From JBGSMF01 sp964651475 (lineage in GTDB: Bacteria > Chloroflexota > Anaerolineae > Fen-1058): 64,000 bases of DNA. The stretch covers positions 1 through 64,000 of the forward strand of contig CAZYXV010000012.1 in the NCBI GenBank assembly GCA_964651475.1, in the 5' to 3' direction. Shown one piece after another: positions 1 through 7,221 of the stretch. The position numbers were made by a program, and so were the translations under genes. A model generated the notes under the pieces. That model worked only from the letters and a program-made list of their open reading frames with translations, did not search any database and had not been told where the DNA came from. How positions within the stretch are numbered: position 1 is the first letter of the stretch; each line of letters starts with the position of its first letter.

Positions 1-1212
1 CGTCATCACCGTGACCATTTCAGCGCCGCGCCGTACTATGGCCTGCCCGGGCGGCATGAGAAGCTCGGCCCCGGGGCTATCCAGGATAACTTGGCTGTCG
101 GTATTGGTGGCCATGGCCAGCGAAACGCGCAAGGGAATGTTGGCCTTGAGCGCGCCGGGGCAGCTATCTACACTGGGGCGCTGGGTGGCCAAAATGCAAT
201 GCACGCCAGCAGCGCGGCCAATGTTTGTGATCTTGATTAGCTCCCTGGCGCAATCGCCGCCGTACTCGTCATCCATCACGAGCATGGCCAGCTCATCCAC
301 CACTAGCGCCAAACGGGGCAGCGTTTCTTCCAGCTCGTCCAGCTTGCGCGCCCCTTGTTCTTCCAGCATCCCGTAGCGTTCCTCGATGGTGTTGCGCAGC
401 GAGCGCAGCAGAATGAGCGCGTCTTGGGCCGTCCTGGCAATCTCGACCGTGTGCGGCAGCTCTGCAAAGAGCGCCAGTTCCACCCGCTTGAGGTCAATGC
501 CGTAAAGCCTCACCTGCTCCGGCTTGTTGCGCGTGCACAGGTCTACCAGCCAGCAGTTGAGCAGGTTGCTCTTGCCCGTGCCGGTTGCGCCGCCCATCAG
601 CATGTGCGGAAAGCCCTCGGCGGCCAGGTTGCTCCATTGCTCGTTGCCGTATGCGTCTACCCCCAGGCGCAGCCACAACCCGCTTTCGGGCGGATAGTGC
701 ATCTCGCTATAGAGAACCTTTTGGGGCAGCTTGGCTTCCTTTTCCACTCTCGGGCTCAGTATCGGCACGTTGCCCACGCACACAAACAGCTTGTGCTTCT
801 TGGGCGATTCGACAATGCGCACATCTGTCCCCAAGATGCGCGATAGATCGCGCTCTACCCTGGGCTGCAAAAGTTTGGCTGGACGCAGGCCAGGGGGAAA
901 GCGATCTATCCGATACATAAAAGCATTTTCCGGCGCAAATCTCCAACTCGCGCCCCACTTGACGCGCAGATACTTGACCCTCCGGTGCTTGCCCTCGCCG
1001 CTCACTTTTTTAACGCGCAGTTCCAGCGTGTCGAACGCCTGGACCAGTTCGGCCTTGACCTCGGCTATGGCGCGCAGGTGCGCGCGCGCCCACACTTCGC
1101 GGGCGTTCAAAAAGCGTTCCGGCAGCAGCATGATCTTGAGACGCTGTAAGGGTGTGAAATATACCCACACTTCCTTATCCCCTGCCGCGTTAGTGGAGTT
1201 TGGGTCGCTCAT
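1..1212 (-). CDS. FtsK/SpoIIIE-family DNA translocase ATPase, partial (3' end outside window)
   Basis: The frame opens at ATG 1212 (MSDPNSTNAAGDK) and runs 404 codons without a stop to the window edge, so the C-terminus is missing. A Walker A motif, GATGTGKS, lies at about residues 208-215. It is followed by the FtsK-type stretch YGIDLKRVEL and a Walker B-like VVDEL near residue 306, which identify an FtsK/SpoIIIE motor domain that moves double-stranded DNA using ATP. The first 200 residues contain no membrane segments, so this is not the canonical four-helix septal FtsK. I infer a soluble or element-borne translocase. No convincing ribosome-binding site precedes the ATG; a GTGAGG stands 11 bases upstream. 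The repeat-rich DNA immediately upstream would fit an accessory locus. Confidence 0.85.
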   Translation of the reverse strand, partial: MSDPNSTNAAGDKEVWVYFTPLQRLKIMLLPERFLNAREVWARAHLRAIAEVKAELVQAFDTLELRVKKVSGEGKHRRVKYLRVKWGASWRFAPENAFMYRIDRFPPGLRPAKLLQPRVERDLSRILGTDVRIVESPKKHKLFVCVGNVPILSPRVEKEAKLPQKVLYSEMHYPPESGLWLRLGVDAYGNEQWSNLAAEGFPHMLMGGATGTGKSNLLNCWLVDLCTRNKPEQVRLYGIDLKRVELALFAELPHTVEIARTAQDALILLRSLRNTIEERYGMLEEQGARKLDELEETLPRLALVVDELAMLVMDDEYGGDCARELIKITNIGRAAGVHCILATQRPSVDSCPGALKANIPLRVSLAMATNTDSQVILDSPGAELLMPPGQAIVRRGAEMVTVMT

Positions 1213-1285
1213 AGATGACCGGCCTCACCCCAGGCCGCCCACCCTAACTCTTCCAAACTCGCTTGCTTGCTCATTTTTCTTTTCC

Positions 1286-1620
1286 TTTCGTAAACAGGCC
1301 TTGATCATTGTTTCGGCCATTTTCACCGCAGAGGCGCAGAGGCCGCCGAGTTTTCAATTGATTTTCCTCTGCGTTCTCCGCGTCTCTGCGGTGCACTTTC
1401 GTAAACAGGCCTTGATCATTGTTTCGGCCATTTTCACCGCAGAGGCGCAGAGGCCGCCGAGTTTTCAATTGATTTTCCTCTGCGTTCTCCGCGTCTCTGC
1501 GGTGCACTTTCGTAAACAGGCCTTGATCATTGTTTCGGCCATTTTCACCGCAGAGGCGCAGAGGCCGCCGAGTTTTCAATTGATTTTCCCCTGCGTTCTC
1601 CGCGTCTCTGCGGTGCACTA
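1286..1620. repeat. Three tandem copies of a 111-bp palindromic repeat
   Basis: Units begin at about 1289, 1400 and 1511, an exact 111-bp period. They are almost identical; the third has a C for T near 1588 and a different last base. Each unit carries a 70-bp imperfect inverted repeat (1324-1393 in the first copy) with arms CACCGCAGAG and CTCTGCGGTG, inner arms CGCAGAGG and CCTCTGCG, and an AT-rich centre TTTTCAATTGATTTT. Because 111 is divisible by 3, all frames stay open and give spurious repetitive ORFs on both strands. From memory, CACCGCAGAG palindromes of this kind are widespread intergenic repeats in several bacterial phyla; that is recollection, not a search result. Confidence 0.95.
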
Positions 1621-1657
1621 CCGCCGCGTGGCCCATAGGATGACCAATGCTCGTAAA

Positions 1658-1748
1658 CAAAAAAAAGCGGCGCACACCGAAAGTGCGCGCCGCCTTGCCC
1701 GCAAGCCCCCACAAAAAAAGCGGCGCACACCGCGTTAGTGCGCGCCGC
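1658..1748 (-). terminator. Two tandem near-identical terminator-like hairpins, minus-strand polarity
   Basis: Two copies, 1658-1693 and 1713-1748, each consist of an A-tract followed by GCGGCGCAC, a short loop and GTGCGCGCCGC. Read on the minus strand this is a GC-rich stem followed by seven to nine Ts, which is the form of an intrinsic terminator. They would stop transcription arriving from the right before the FtsK-like gene. The two stems share sequence, so they may equally be a duplicated repeat. Confidence 0.7.
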
Positions 1749-1836
1749 CCCTACCCAAATAGGCTGGATCCCTTGGCTTGGCAAAACCATACCGTCAGCA
1801 ACTTGCAGGCTAAATCTCCCCCCAATAGCCAATAAC

Positions 1837-1863
1837 ATAAAAAAACGGTAGCATAGCTACCGT
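1837..1863 (-). terminator. Third terminator-like hairpin, minus-strand polarity
   Basis: A perfect 8-bp stem, ACGGTAGC-ATA-GCTACCGT, is preceded on the plus strand by an A-tract. On the minus strand it is therefore a hairpin followed by Ts. It is unrelated in sequence to the two hairpins at 1658-1748 but has the same polarity. Confidence 0.6.
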
Positions 1864-1889
1864 CTGCAAGTTAGAAAAATCCTGACCTG

Positions 1890-1898
1890 TGGTATAAT
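1890..1898 (+). promoter_or_regulatory. Extended -10 promoter (TGGTATAAT) upstream of the SpoIIE phosphatase gene
   Basis: A perfect extended -10 box, TG-G-TATAAT, has TATAAT at 1893-1898. No good -35 box is visible at 16-18 bp spacing, which is tolerated by extended -10 promoters. Transcription would start near 1905, about 400 nt before the ATG at 2307. Confidence 0.65.
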
Positions 1899-1945
1899 CT
1901 CACTTGCCCGGTGCAGCGCTCGCTCGCTGTGCTGGGAAGCCGTTG

Positions 1946-1960
1946 TTGACGGCCCGTCAA
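1946..1960. promoter_or_regulatory. 15-bp perfect palindrome TTGACGG-C-CCGTCAA, possible operator
   Basis: The arms TTGACGG and CCGTCAA flank a single C. The site lies about 40 bp downstream of the putative transcription start near 1905, a position where a dimeric repressor could block elongation. Only the symmetry is observed; the regulator is unknown. Confidence 0.35.
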
Positions 1961-2125
1961 TCTTGTCCAGGGACAGACGCATTAGAATTTAACCCCACAT
2001 CAAGACACAAAAGCGGAAAAGCAGATCATCATTCTGTCATTGCGCGCCGAGTTGCAAGGCTACTTTCGCGTGGTCACCACCGTTTGGGGCGCAGGGGTTG
2101 TGCGTCGCACCCTGGTCGGCGGGTC

Positions 2126-2251
2126 TCAAAATCGCATCGTGCCCTCGGCCACCGGGACCACCTGCCCGCCCACGCGGACGGCGGCGCGAACGGCTTTTTG
2201 CAGAGTGCTTTCATCCAGATGGGGGCGGCGCGCGAGGCCGCTGCGCGGATC
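2126..2251 (-). pseudogene. Remnant of a tyrosine recombinase (integron-integrase-like) gene
   Basis: In one minus-strand frame, reading leftward from 2251, the DNA encodes DPRSGLARRPHLDEST followed by LQKAVRAAVRVGG, then unrelated residues and a TGA at 2126-2128. This resembles the DPRSG..RRHHL....LQ.AVR.AVR.AG segment that precedes the HTLRHSFATHLLE catalytic block of IntI-type and related tyrosine recombinases. The catalytic His-X-X-Arg block and everything upstream are absent; a stop codon lies five bases before the fragment in the same frame. I infer a short decayed relic. Recognition rests on memory of the family and about 30 residues, so confidence is moderate. Confidence 0.5.
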
Positions 2252-2306
2252 GGGTAGCTAGTTTCTGTCTGGAAAGGCTCTACGCGCCGTCCCCCAGGAG
2301 TCAGAG

Positions 2307-4709
2307 ATGACGACCAAAGCAGATAATCACGTCAGGTCTTTTGATTCGCCGGGCCTGTCTGGCCAGGCAAGCATTATGCTATCAGGCGCGATGTTGGCGC
2401 TGGCGGTGGTGGTGATGATCGCGCTCCCCGTTCTCACGTGGCGTTGGGCCCAAAATCCCTTTCCCGCCGTATTATTTGGCCCCAGCTATATCGTCAGCGA
2501 CATAACACCCCCCAACCGGGAAAACACTCGTTTGGGGCTGGGCTCGTCCAGTCACCTGGATGCAGTGGACGGCGTCGAGCTAAACGGATCATTTGACCTG
2601 GAGCGATTAATGTCTGGACGCCAGGTTGGAGAACGTGTGACACTTGCACTTACCCGCCCAGATGGCTCCCGCCGCCAGGCGGTGGTTGCGCTGGTCCGCC
2701 TTGGCGCAGTAGATTGGGTCATATACGTGGCGCTGCCCTATCTCATTGGCCTGGTGTACGTCGTCACCGGCGTCTGGGTGTATCGCCAACGCTACAAGCA
2801 CTCTGATGGGCGGGCGTTTGGGGTGTTTTGCGCGGCGGTGGCGATTCTCACCGCTTCTACGTTTGAAAACTCGACTTTGCACATTTTGTCGTGGTTGTGG
2901 TCGGCGTGCGTCCCCCTGGCGGCGGGCGCTATTATTGGGTTGACGCTCGTCTTTCCGCAAGAGATGGCGCCAGCCAAGCGTTGGCCATTCTTGCGCTGGC
3001 TGCCCTACGTTGTGGGCCTGGGCCTGGCGCTCGTGGCGCTGCCGAGCATTTACAACGTGAAGGAGCCGTGGAGTTACGAAACAAGCTGGCGGTGGAGCCT
3101 GGCGTATCTTTTGGCGGGCATTGTATTCTTGTATGCCAGCGTGGGGTATCACCGCCTGCGTTCTCCTGCGCCCCTCGTGCGGCAGCAAACTCGCGTGATT
3201 TTGTGGGGCAGTCTGGCGGCGTTTGCGCCATTGCTTGTCGAATTGGTCTTGCTGATGGCGCCGGTTGTATGGCCTGCTTTGCCATCGCTTATGCTGCCGG
3301 CGCCCATATTTTTGCTGCCGCTGGCATTGTGGCCGCTGGCGTTGGGATACGCCATTTTGCGTTACCGGCTGTGGGATATTGACCTGCTCATCAATCGCGG
3401 CCTGGTGTATGGAACGCTGACAGTCTTGTTGGCCGGCGCCTATTTTCTCTTGTTGGCGGTTTTGACGCCCGCCTTTGTGTGGCTGACCGGACAGGCTGAC
3501 AATGCCACGGTGATTTTTGTGGCGACGGCGACGCTGGCGCTGATTTTCACGCCAGCGCGAGGCGCCGTCCAGGCCGCTATAGACCGCCTCTTTTATCGCG
3601 ACCGCCTTGATTTACGCGCTGCTCAAGGCGAGATCAGCCGCGCTCTAAGCACCACGCTCACGCTCGAACACGTCGTGCAATTGTTAACCGACGATGCGCC
3701 GCGCCGCCTGAGATTGGAACGCGCGACGGTGTGGCTGCACAGCCCCGATGGCCTTTTGCCCCATCCACCCGAATCGCCCGTCGCCGTAGAATCGGCGCCG
3801 CTGCTCGTTCCTCTCGGCAAGCAAGATGTGTATGCCATTGGCATGTCATTGGCGGGCCGTCCGCCCAATCGAGAAGAAGCGGACTTGCTAACCCTGCTAG
3901 GCAACCAGGCCAGTGTGGCGCTGGAAAACGTCCGGCTGGCAAAACAGTTGTCCGACCGCGCCCGCATCGAGCAAGAAATGCGCATTGCCCGCGAAACCCA
4001 GACGAGCTTGCTGCCCACCTCGGCGCCGCAATTTCCAGGCTGGGACATTGCCGGCTACTCACAGCCAGCCAGCGAAGTGGGGGGAGATTTTTACATTTAT
4101 CATCCATTAACAGATGGCAGCCTGGGGATCAGTGTGGGCGATGTATCGGGCAAGGGCATGTCTGCGGCGTTGTTGATGGGCGGCTCGGTTATCGCATTGG
4201 CGGCGCTCTGCCTGGACGATCCTACTCCGGCTGACTTGCTGCGGCGGATGGATCAGGTGCTGCAGCCCTATCGCGGATCAACCGGCCGCAATACGGCCCT
4301 GTGCTACGTGCGCCTGCCTGCGTCTGGCTCTGGTCCGCGCGCCATCCGCGCGGCCAACGCGGGCATGATCGCGCCGTTGGTGCGCCGCGCCAATGGGCAG
4401 GTAGCGTGGCTGGATGTGCGCGGGCTGCCGCTCGGCGCGCCGCGCATCGAAACGCACTATGCCGAGATGAGCGCCACGCTCGAGCCAGGCGACATGATCG
4501 TCATCGCCTCAGACGGCATCATCGAGCGCATGAACGCGGCCGGTGAATTGTTTGGGTTTGAGCGGTTCGAGCAAATGGTGGCTGCCTGCCCCTCCCACGA
4601 GAAGGCGGAACAAATCTGCAGCTTGATTCTTGAGCAGGTGGCGGCCTATGCGGCTTTGCGCGCGCCGCACGATGACATGACGCTGATTGTGGCCTGTGTG
4701 AGAGAGTAA
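2307..4709 (+). CDS. Membrane-bound GAF-SpoIIE (PP2C-type) serine phosphatase
   Basis: An 800-residue signalling phosphatase. Residues about 23-43 form a first membrane helix. Residues about 80-135 form an extracytoplasmic PDZ-like region (VDGVELNG, GERVTLALTRPDG). About 140-410 is a multi-helix membrane block ending in YRLWDIDLLINRGLVYG, a segment common before sensor domains in Chloroflexota. About 430-545 is GAF-like, and about 560-797 is a SpoIIE/PP2C phosphatase domain with GGDFY near 592 and GDVSGKG near 610 supplying metal-binding acidic residues. Such proteins dephosphorylate Ser/Thr-phosphorylated anti-sigma-antagonist proteins in partner-switching pathways; the partner is not in this window. 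The start is supported by AGGAG six bases before ATG 2307. The gene converges with the KOR operon, 31 bp away. Confidence 0.92.
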   Translation: MTTKADNHVRSFDSPGLSGQASIMLSGAMLALAVVVMIALPVLTWRWAQNPFPAVLFGPSYIVSDITPPNRENTRLGLGSSSHLDAVDGVELNGSFDLERLMSGRQVGERVTLALTRPDGSRRQAVVALVRLGAVDWVIYVALPYLIGLVYVVTGVWVYRQRYKHSDGRAFGVFCAAVAILTASTFENSTLHILSWLWSACVPLAAGAIIGLTLVFPQEMAPAKRWPFLRWLPYVVGLGLALVALPSIYNVKEPWSYETSWRWSLAYLLAGIVFLYASVGYHRLRSPAPLVRQQTRVILWGSLAAFAPLLVELVLLMAPVVWPALPSLMLPAPIFLLPLALWPLALGYAILRYRLWDIDLLINRGLVYGTLTVLLAGAYFLLLAVLTPAFVWLTGQADNATVIFVATATLALIFTPARGAVQAAIDRLFYRDRLDLRAAQGEISRALSTTLTLEHVVQLLTDDAPRRLRLERATVWLHSPDGLLPHPPESPVAVESAPLLVPLGKQDVYAIGMSLAGRPPNREEADLLTLLGNQASVALENVRLAKQLSDRARIEQEMRIARETQTSLLPTSAPQFPGWDIAGYSQPASEVGGDFYIYHPLTDGSLGISVGDVSGKGMSAALLMGGSVIALAALCLDDPTPADLLRRMDQVLQPYRGSTGRNTALCYVRLPASGSGPRAIRAANAGMIAPLVRRANGQVAWLDVRGLPLGAPRIETHYAEMSATLEPGDMIVIASDGIIERMNAAGELFGFERFEQMVAACPSHEKAEQICSLILEQVAAYAALRAPHDDMTLIVACVRE

Positions 4710-4740
4710 AGGCTGGCAGGCCGGACACGCTCCGAAGACA

Positions 4741-6060
4741 TTAAAGCTCGTTCCCTGCCGCAATCGCCGCCAGGTTTTCCTCGGCATATTTGCTATCCTG
4801 GCGCGCTGCCTCTTCAAGCGCCTCTGGCGAAAATAACGCCAGGCGTTTCAGCGCCGCCGCCAGCATAACCAGCCCGCTGTTCGCTTTGCTCACGCGGCCA
4901 CGCGCCCGGTTAAGGTCAATGACGATTTTGCGCGCCGATGTGGTTATGTCCCAGTCTGGCGTCACAAATAGCCAATTCTCCGGCGTCATCAAGCGCAAAT
5001 AGTGGGCGGTTTTTTTGTACCCGTCGGGTGTGATAATGACCAGCGCGTCCGGGCAGGAGGCGCCGGTATAGCGCACCTCGCTTGGAGACAAGGTCACCTG
5101 GCTGATACTGTAGCCCGATTTGACCGTGACGGGGTAATCGTCGCGCTGCGCTGCCCACAGGCCAGAGAGGATGCCAGCCAATCCCACCAGCCGCGCCGCC
5201 GAACGTACCTTGCCGCCCGCCGAGCCGGCCGCCACCAGGTTAAACGTGCGGTCGAGCGTTGAAGAAAACAGGGGTGTTATTGGCTGCGCTTGCCCGAATG
5301 GTTTATGGCGCTCGTCGGCGTGCGCCAGGCGGTAAGCAGCGGCGTACTCGGGGCGATCTTCCTGGTGCAATACGCCGGTGTGGAATTTCAATTGCTCCAA
5401 AGTGCTCGTCAGCGCCTTGCGCGAAAAATCGTTGTTAGGCACGAAATAAGCCGTGCACAGTTCCCAAATATCCAGCAGGCCAAAGCCTTCGCGGCTGATT
5501 GCCTCCACTATCCGATCCGAAAGGTCTTTATCAAACGACGTGCCTCGATACACATAGCTCGCGCCATTGACCGCTGCCGTCGCGCAAATGTCCAGCGGGC
5601 GTTCCAGGTTGCCCTCGCGCGTGGTGGTCGTGATGCTGCCCTGCGGCGTGGTCACGCTGTGTTGCCCCCCCGTCATGCCAAAGTTTAGATTATTGAACAC
5701 CAACACTGTCACCCCCACGTTGCGCCGCGCCGCGTTAATCAGATGCGTCCCGCCGATGCCGCAGCCGCCGTCGCCCATCACCACAATCACTTTGAGATCG
5801 GGGCGGGCCAGCTTGATGCCGCTGGCGTAGGCCACGCTGCGCCCGTGCAGGCCGTGAAAGGCATTGACGTTGAAATACTGGTCGCTCAATCCCACGCATC
5901 CAATATCAGACACGATGACGGTTTTGCGCGGGTCGAGTTGGAGCTTGACCATCGCGCGGTTCAAGTGATCCAAAATCATGCCGTGCCCACAGCCGGGGCA
6001 AAACGGGTAGGGCGCTGCCGTGCGGAACGTTTGAATGGGTTCGGTGCTTGATGTGTGCAT
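4741..6060 (-). CDS. korB: 2-oxoacid:ferredoxin oxidoreductase, fused beta-gamma subunit
   Basis: A 439-residue thiamine-diphosphate enzyme subunit. The N-terminal beta part has the CPGCGHG motif (C21, C24) and a ThDP-binding GDGGCGIGG at 96-104 with a downstream NN pair. From about 265 to 430 the protein continues as a gamma-subunit-like domain (GSAGGKVRSAARLVG, AAQRDDYPVTVKSGYSIS), which in many organisms is a separate gene. With the alpha subunit directly upstream it would oxidatively decarboxylate a 2-oxoacid (2-oxoglutarate or pyruvate class) to acyl-CoA while reducing ferredoxin. The ATG lies six bases past the alpha-subunit stop. No ferredoxin-like delta subunit is encoded nearby, so electrons must leave through a separate ferredoxin. 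The substrate cannot be fixed from sequence alone. Confidence 0.9.
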   Translation of the reverse strand: MHTSSTEPIQTFRTAAPYPFCPGCGHGMILDHLNRAMVKLQLDPRKTVIVSDIGCVGLSDQYFNVNAFHGLHGRSVAYASGIKLARPDLKVIVVMGDGGCGIGGTHLINAARRNVGVTVLVFNNLNFGMTGGQHSVTTPQGSITTTTREGNLERPLDICATAAVNGASYVYRGTSFDKDLSDRIVEAISREGFGLLDIWELCTAYFVPNNDFSRKALTSTLEQLKFHTGVLHQEDRPEYAAAYRLAHADERHKPFGQAQPITPLFSSTLDRTFNLVAAGSAGGKVRSAARLVGLAGILSGLWAAQRDDYPVTVKSGYSISQVTLSPSEVRYTGASCPDALVIITPDGYKKTAHYLRLMTPENWLFVTPDWDITTSARKIVIDLNRARGRVSKANSGLVMLAAALKRLALFSPEALEEAARQDSKYAEENLAAIAAGNEL

Positions 6061-6066
6061 AACGGT

Positions 6067-7221
6067 TCAATCCAAAATCTGCTCGACGAACTGATCCGGC
6101 GAGATCAACTCACCGTCCACGCGATTGACGCCAACGACTTCCACCTGCCCGCAAGCAACGCGCTCAATCTCGCGGCGGTAGTCGCCCAGGTTCAATTCGG
6201 CCACCACTATGCGTTCAATCCCTTGCAGCGCTTTTTGGATGGCTGTTTCTGGGACGGGCCACAACGAGTGAAGGGTCAGCGCCGAAACCGCCCGTTGCCT
6301 GCTCCTGGCTTTCCAGACGGCTTCTTGCATCGCCCGCGCCGTGACGCCGTAGCTTGCCAGCAAGGTCTTGGCGCCCACTTGCACATCGGCCGCGACGAGT
6401 TCGAGTTCGCCGCGATGCTGCGTAATTTTAGCGGCCAGGTGGTCATTGAGCGCGCCGACCGTAGCGGGGTCCTTGCTCAACAAGCCGCGCTCGTCGTGGC
6501 TGGAACCGGTAAAGCGCACAATGTGCTCGCCGCCCAATGCTGCCAGCGGCGGCGCGCCGTCAGGCGGCGCGTACCGGTACGGCTTGGATTCTTCTATCCG
6601 GTCCGCCTCGCTCGTGGCGCTCGTCTCTTGCTTTTCACCTCTCACTCCTTGTCTACTTGTTTCCTCATTTACTTGCACCGTGTTCATCGTCATTACCAGC
6701 TCTTTGTCGGCTATCAAGAATGTGGGGCATCGGAAGCGCTCAGCCAGGTCAAACGCCTTGATCGTCAGCGTATAACATTCGTAAATTGAAGACGGCGCCA
6801 GCGCAATAATGGGATAACCGCCCGACGTTCCCCACCGCACGAATTGCACGTCGCCTTGTCCTACCGTCGTCGCGCCGCCGGTGGCCGGTCCTTGCCGCTG
6901 CACGTCCACAATGACCAGCGGCACTTCGCCCATGATGGCCAGGCCAATGTTTTCGCTATAGAGGCTGATGCCAGGCCCGCTCGTGGCGGTGAGCGTCCGC
7001 GCGCCCGTCATCGCCGCGCCAATGCACATGCTGATGCTGCCGATTTCGTCTTCCGCCTGAATCGCCACTCCGCCCGCGCGCGGCAACTCGCGCATCATGT
7101 GCATCAAGATGGGCGAGGCGGGCGTGATAGGATAGCCGGCAAAAAACGCGCAGCCGGCGTTCAGCGCCCCGCGCACGATGGCCGTTGCGCCGTCGGTGAA
7201 CTCACGCCTCGTCGTCGTCAT
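6067..7221 (-). CDS. korA: 2-oxoacid:ferredoxin oxidoreductase, alpha subunit
   Basis: About 384 residues. The N-terminal pyruvate-flavodoxin-reductase domain contains FFAGYPITPASPI, QAEDEIGSISMCIGAAMTGAR and TSGPGISLYSENIG, typical of KorA/VorB subunits. The second domain, after a low-complexity linker at about 185-235, ends in VVAELNLGDYRREIERV. It pairs with the fused beta-gamma subunit six bases downstream to form the catalytic heterodimer. The start is ambiguous. ATG 7221 begins MTTTRREFTDG, and an in-frame TTG at 7236 stands closer to an upstream AGGGGG. Either start overlaps the end of the preceding gene by 20-35 bp, giving coupled translation through that gene's repetitive GAC-rich tail. 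Confidence 0.92.
   Translation of the reverse strand: MTTTRREFTDGATAIVRGALNAGCAFFAGYPITPASPILMHMMRELPRAGGVAIQAEDEIGSISMCIGAAMTGARTLTATSGPGISLYSENIGLAIMGEVPLVIVDVQRQGPATGGATTVGQGDVQFVRWGTSGGYPIIALAPSSIYECYTLTIKAFDLAERFRCPTFLIADKELVMTMNTVQVNEETSRQGVRGEKQETSATSEADRIEESKPYRYAPPDGAPPLAALGGEHIVRFTGSSHDERGLLSKDPATVGALNDHLAAKITQHRGELELVAADVQVGAKTLLASYGVTARAMQEAVWKARSRQRAVSALTLHSLWPVPETAIQKALQGIERIVVAELNLGDYRREIERVACGQVEVVGVNRVDGELISPDQFVEQILD

Larger units (their letters stand above)
1899..2306 (+). other. About 400-nt untranslated leader or non-coding region
   Basis: No convincing plus-strand protein was found between the extended -10 promoter and the phosphatase gene. Open frames exist, but they overlap one another and have no ribosome-binding site. 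The region includes a 15-bp perfect palindrome (1946-1960) and, on the opposite strand, an integrase remnant. It could be a long 5' leader, an RNA gene or decayed DNA. No known riboswitch, 6S RNA, tmRNA, SRP RNA or RNase P signature was recognised. Confidence 0.4.

Noticed and set aside
1286..1620. CRISPR array
   Set aside because: The repeats are contiguous 111-bp units with no variable spacers, and no cas genes are present.
1271..1738. Long ORFs with repeated HRRDAENAEEN- or FRKQALIIVSAIF-type peptides on both strands
   Set aside because: They are translations of the 111-bp DNA repeat, whose period is divisible by three, and they lack a ribosome-binding site.
2040..2257. Small plus-strand proteins in the leader before the SpoIIE gene
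   Set aside because: Several overlapping frames are open by chance in GC-rich DNA; none has a ribosome site, and one opposite frame contains the integrase remnant.
1899..2306. tmRNA, 6S, SRP or RNase P RNA
   Set aside because: None of the conserved cores or end sequences I know for these RNAs could be found on either strand.
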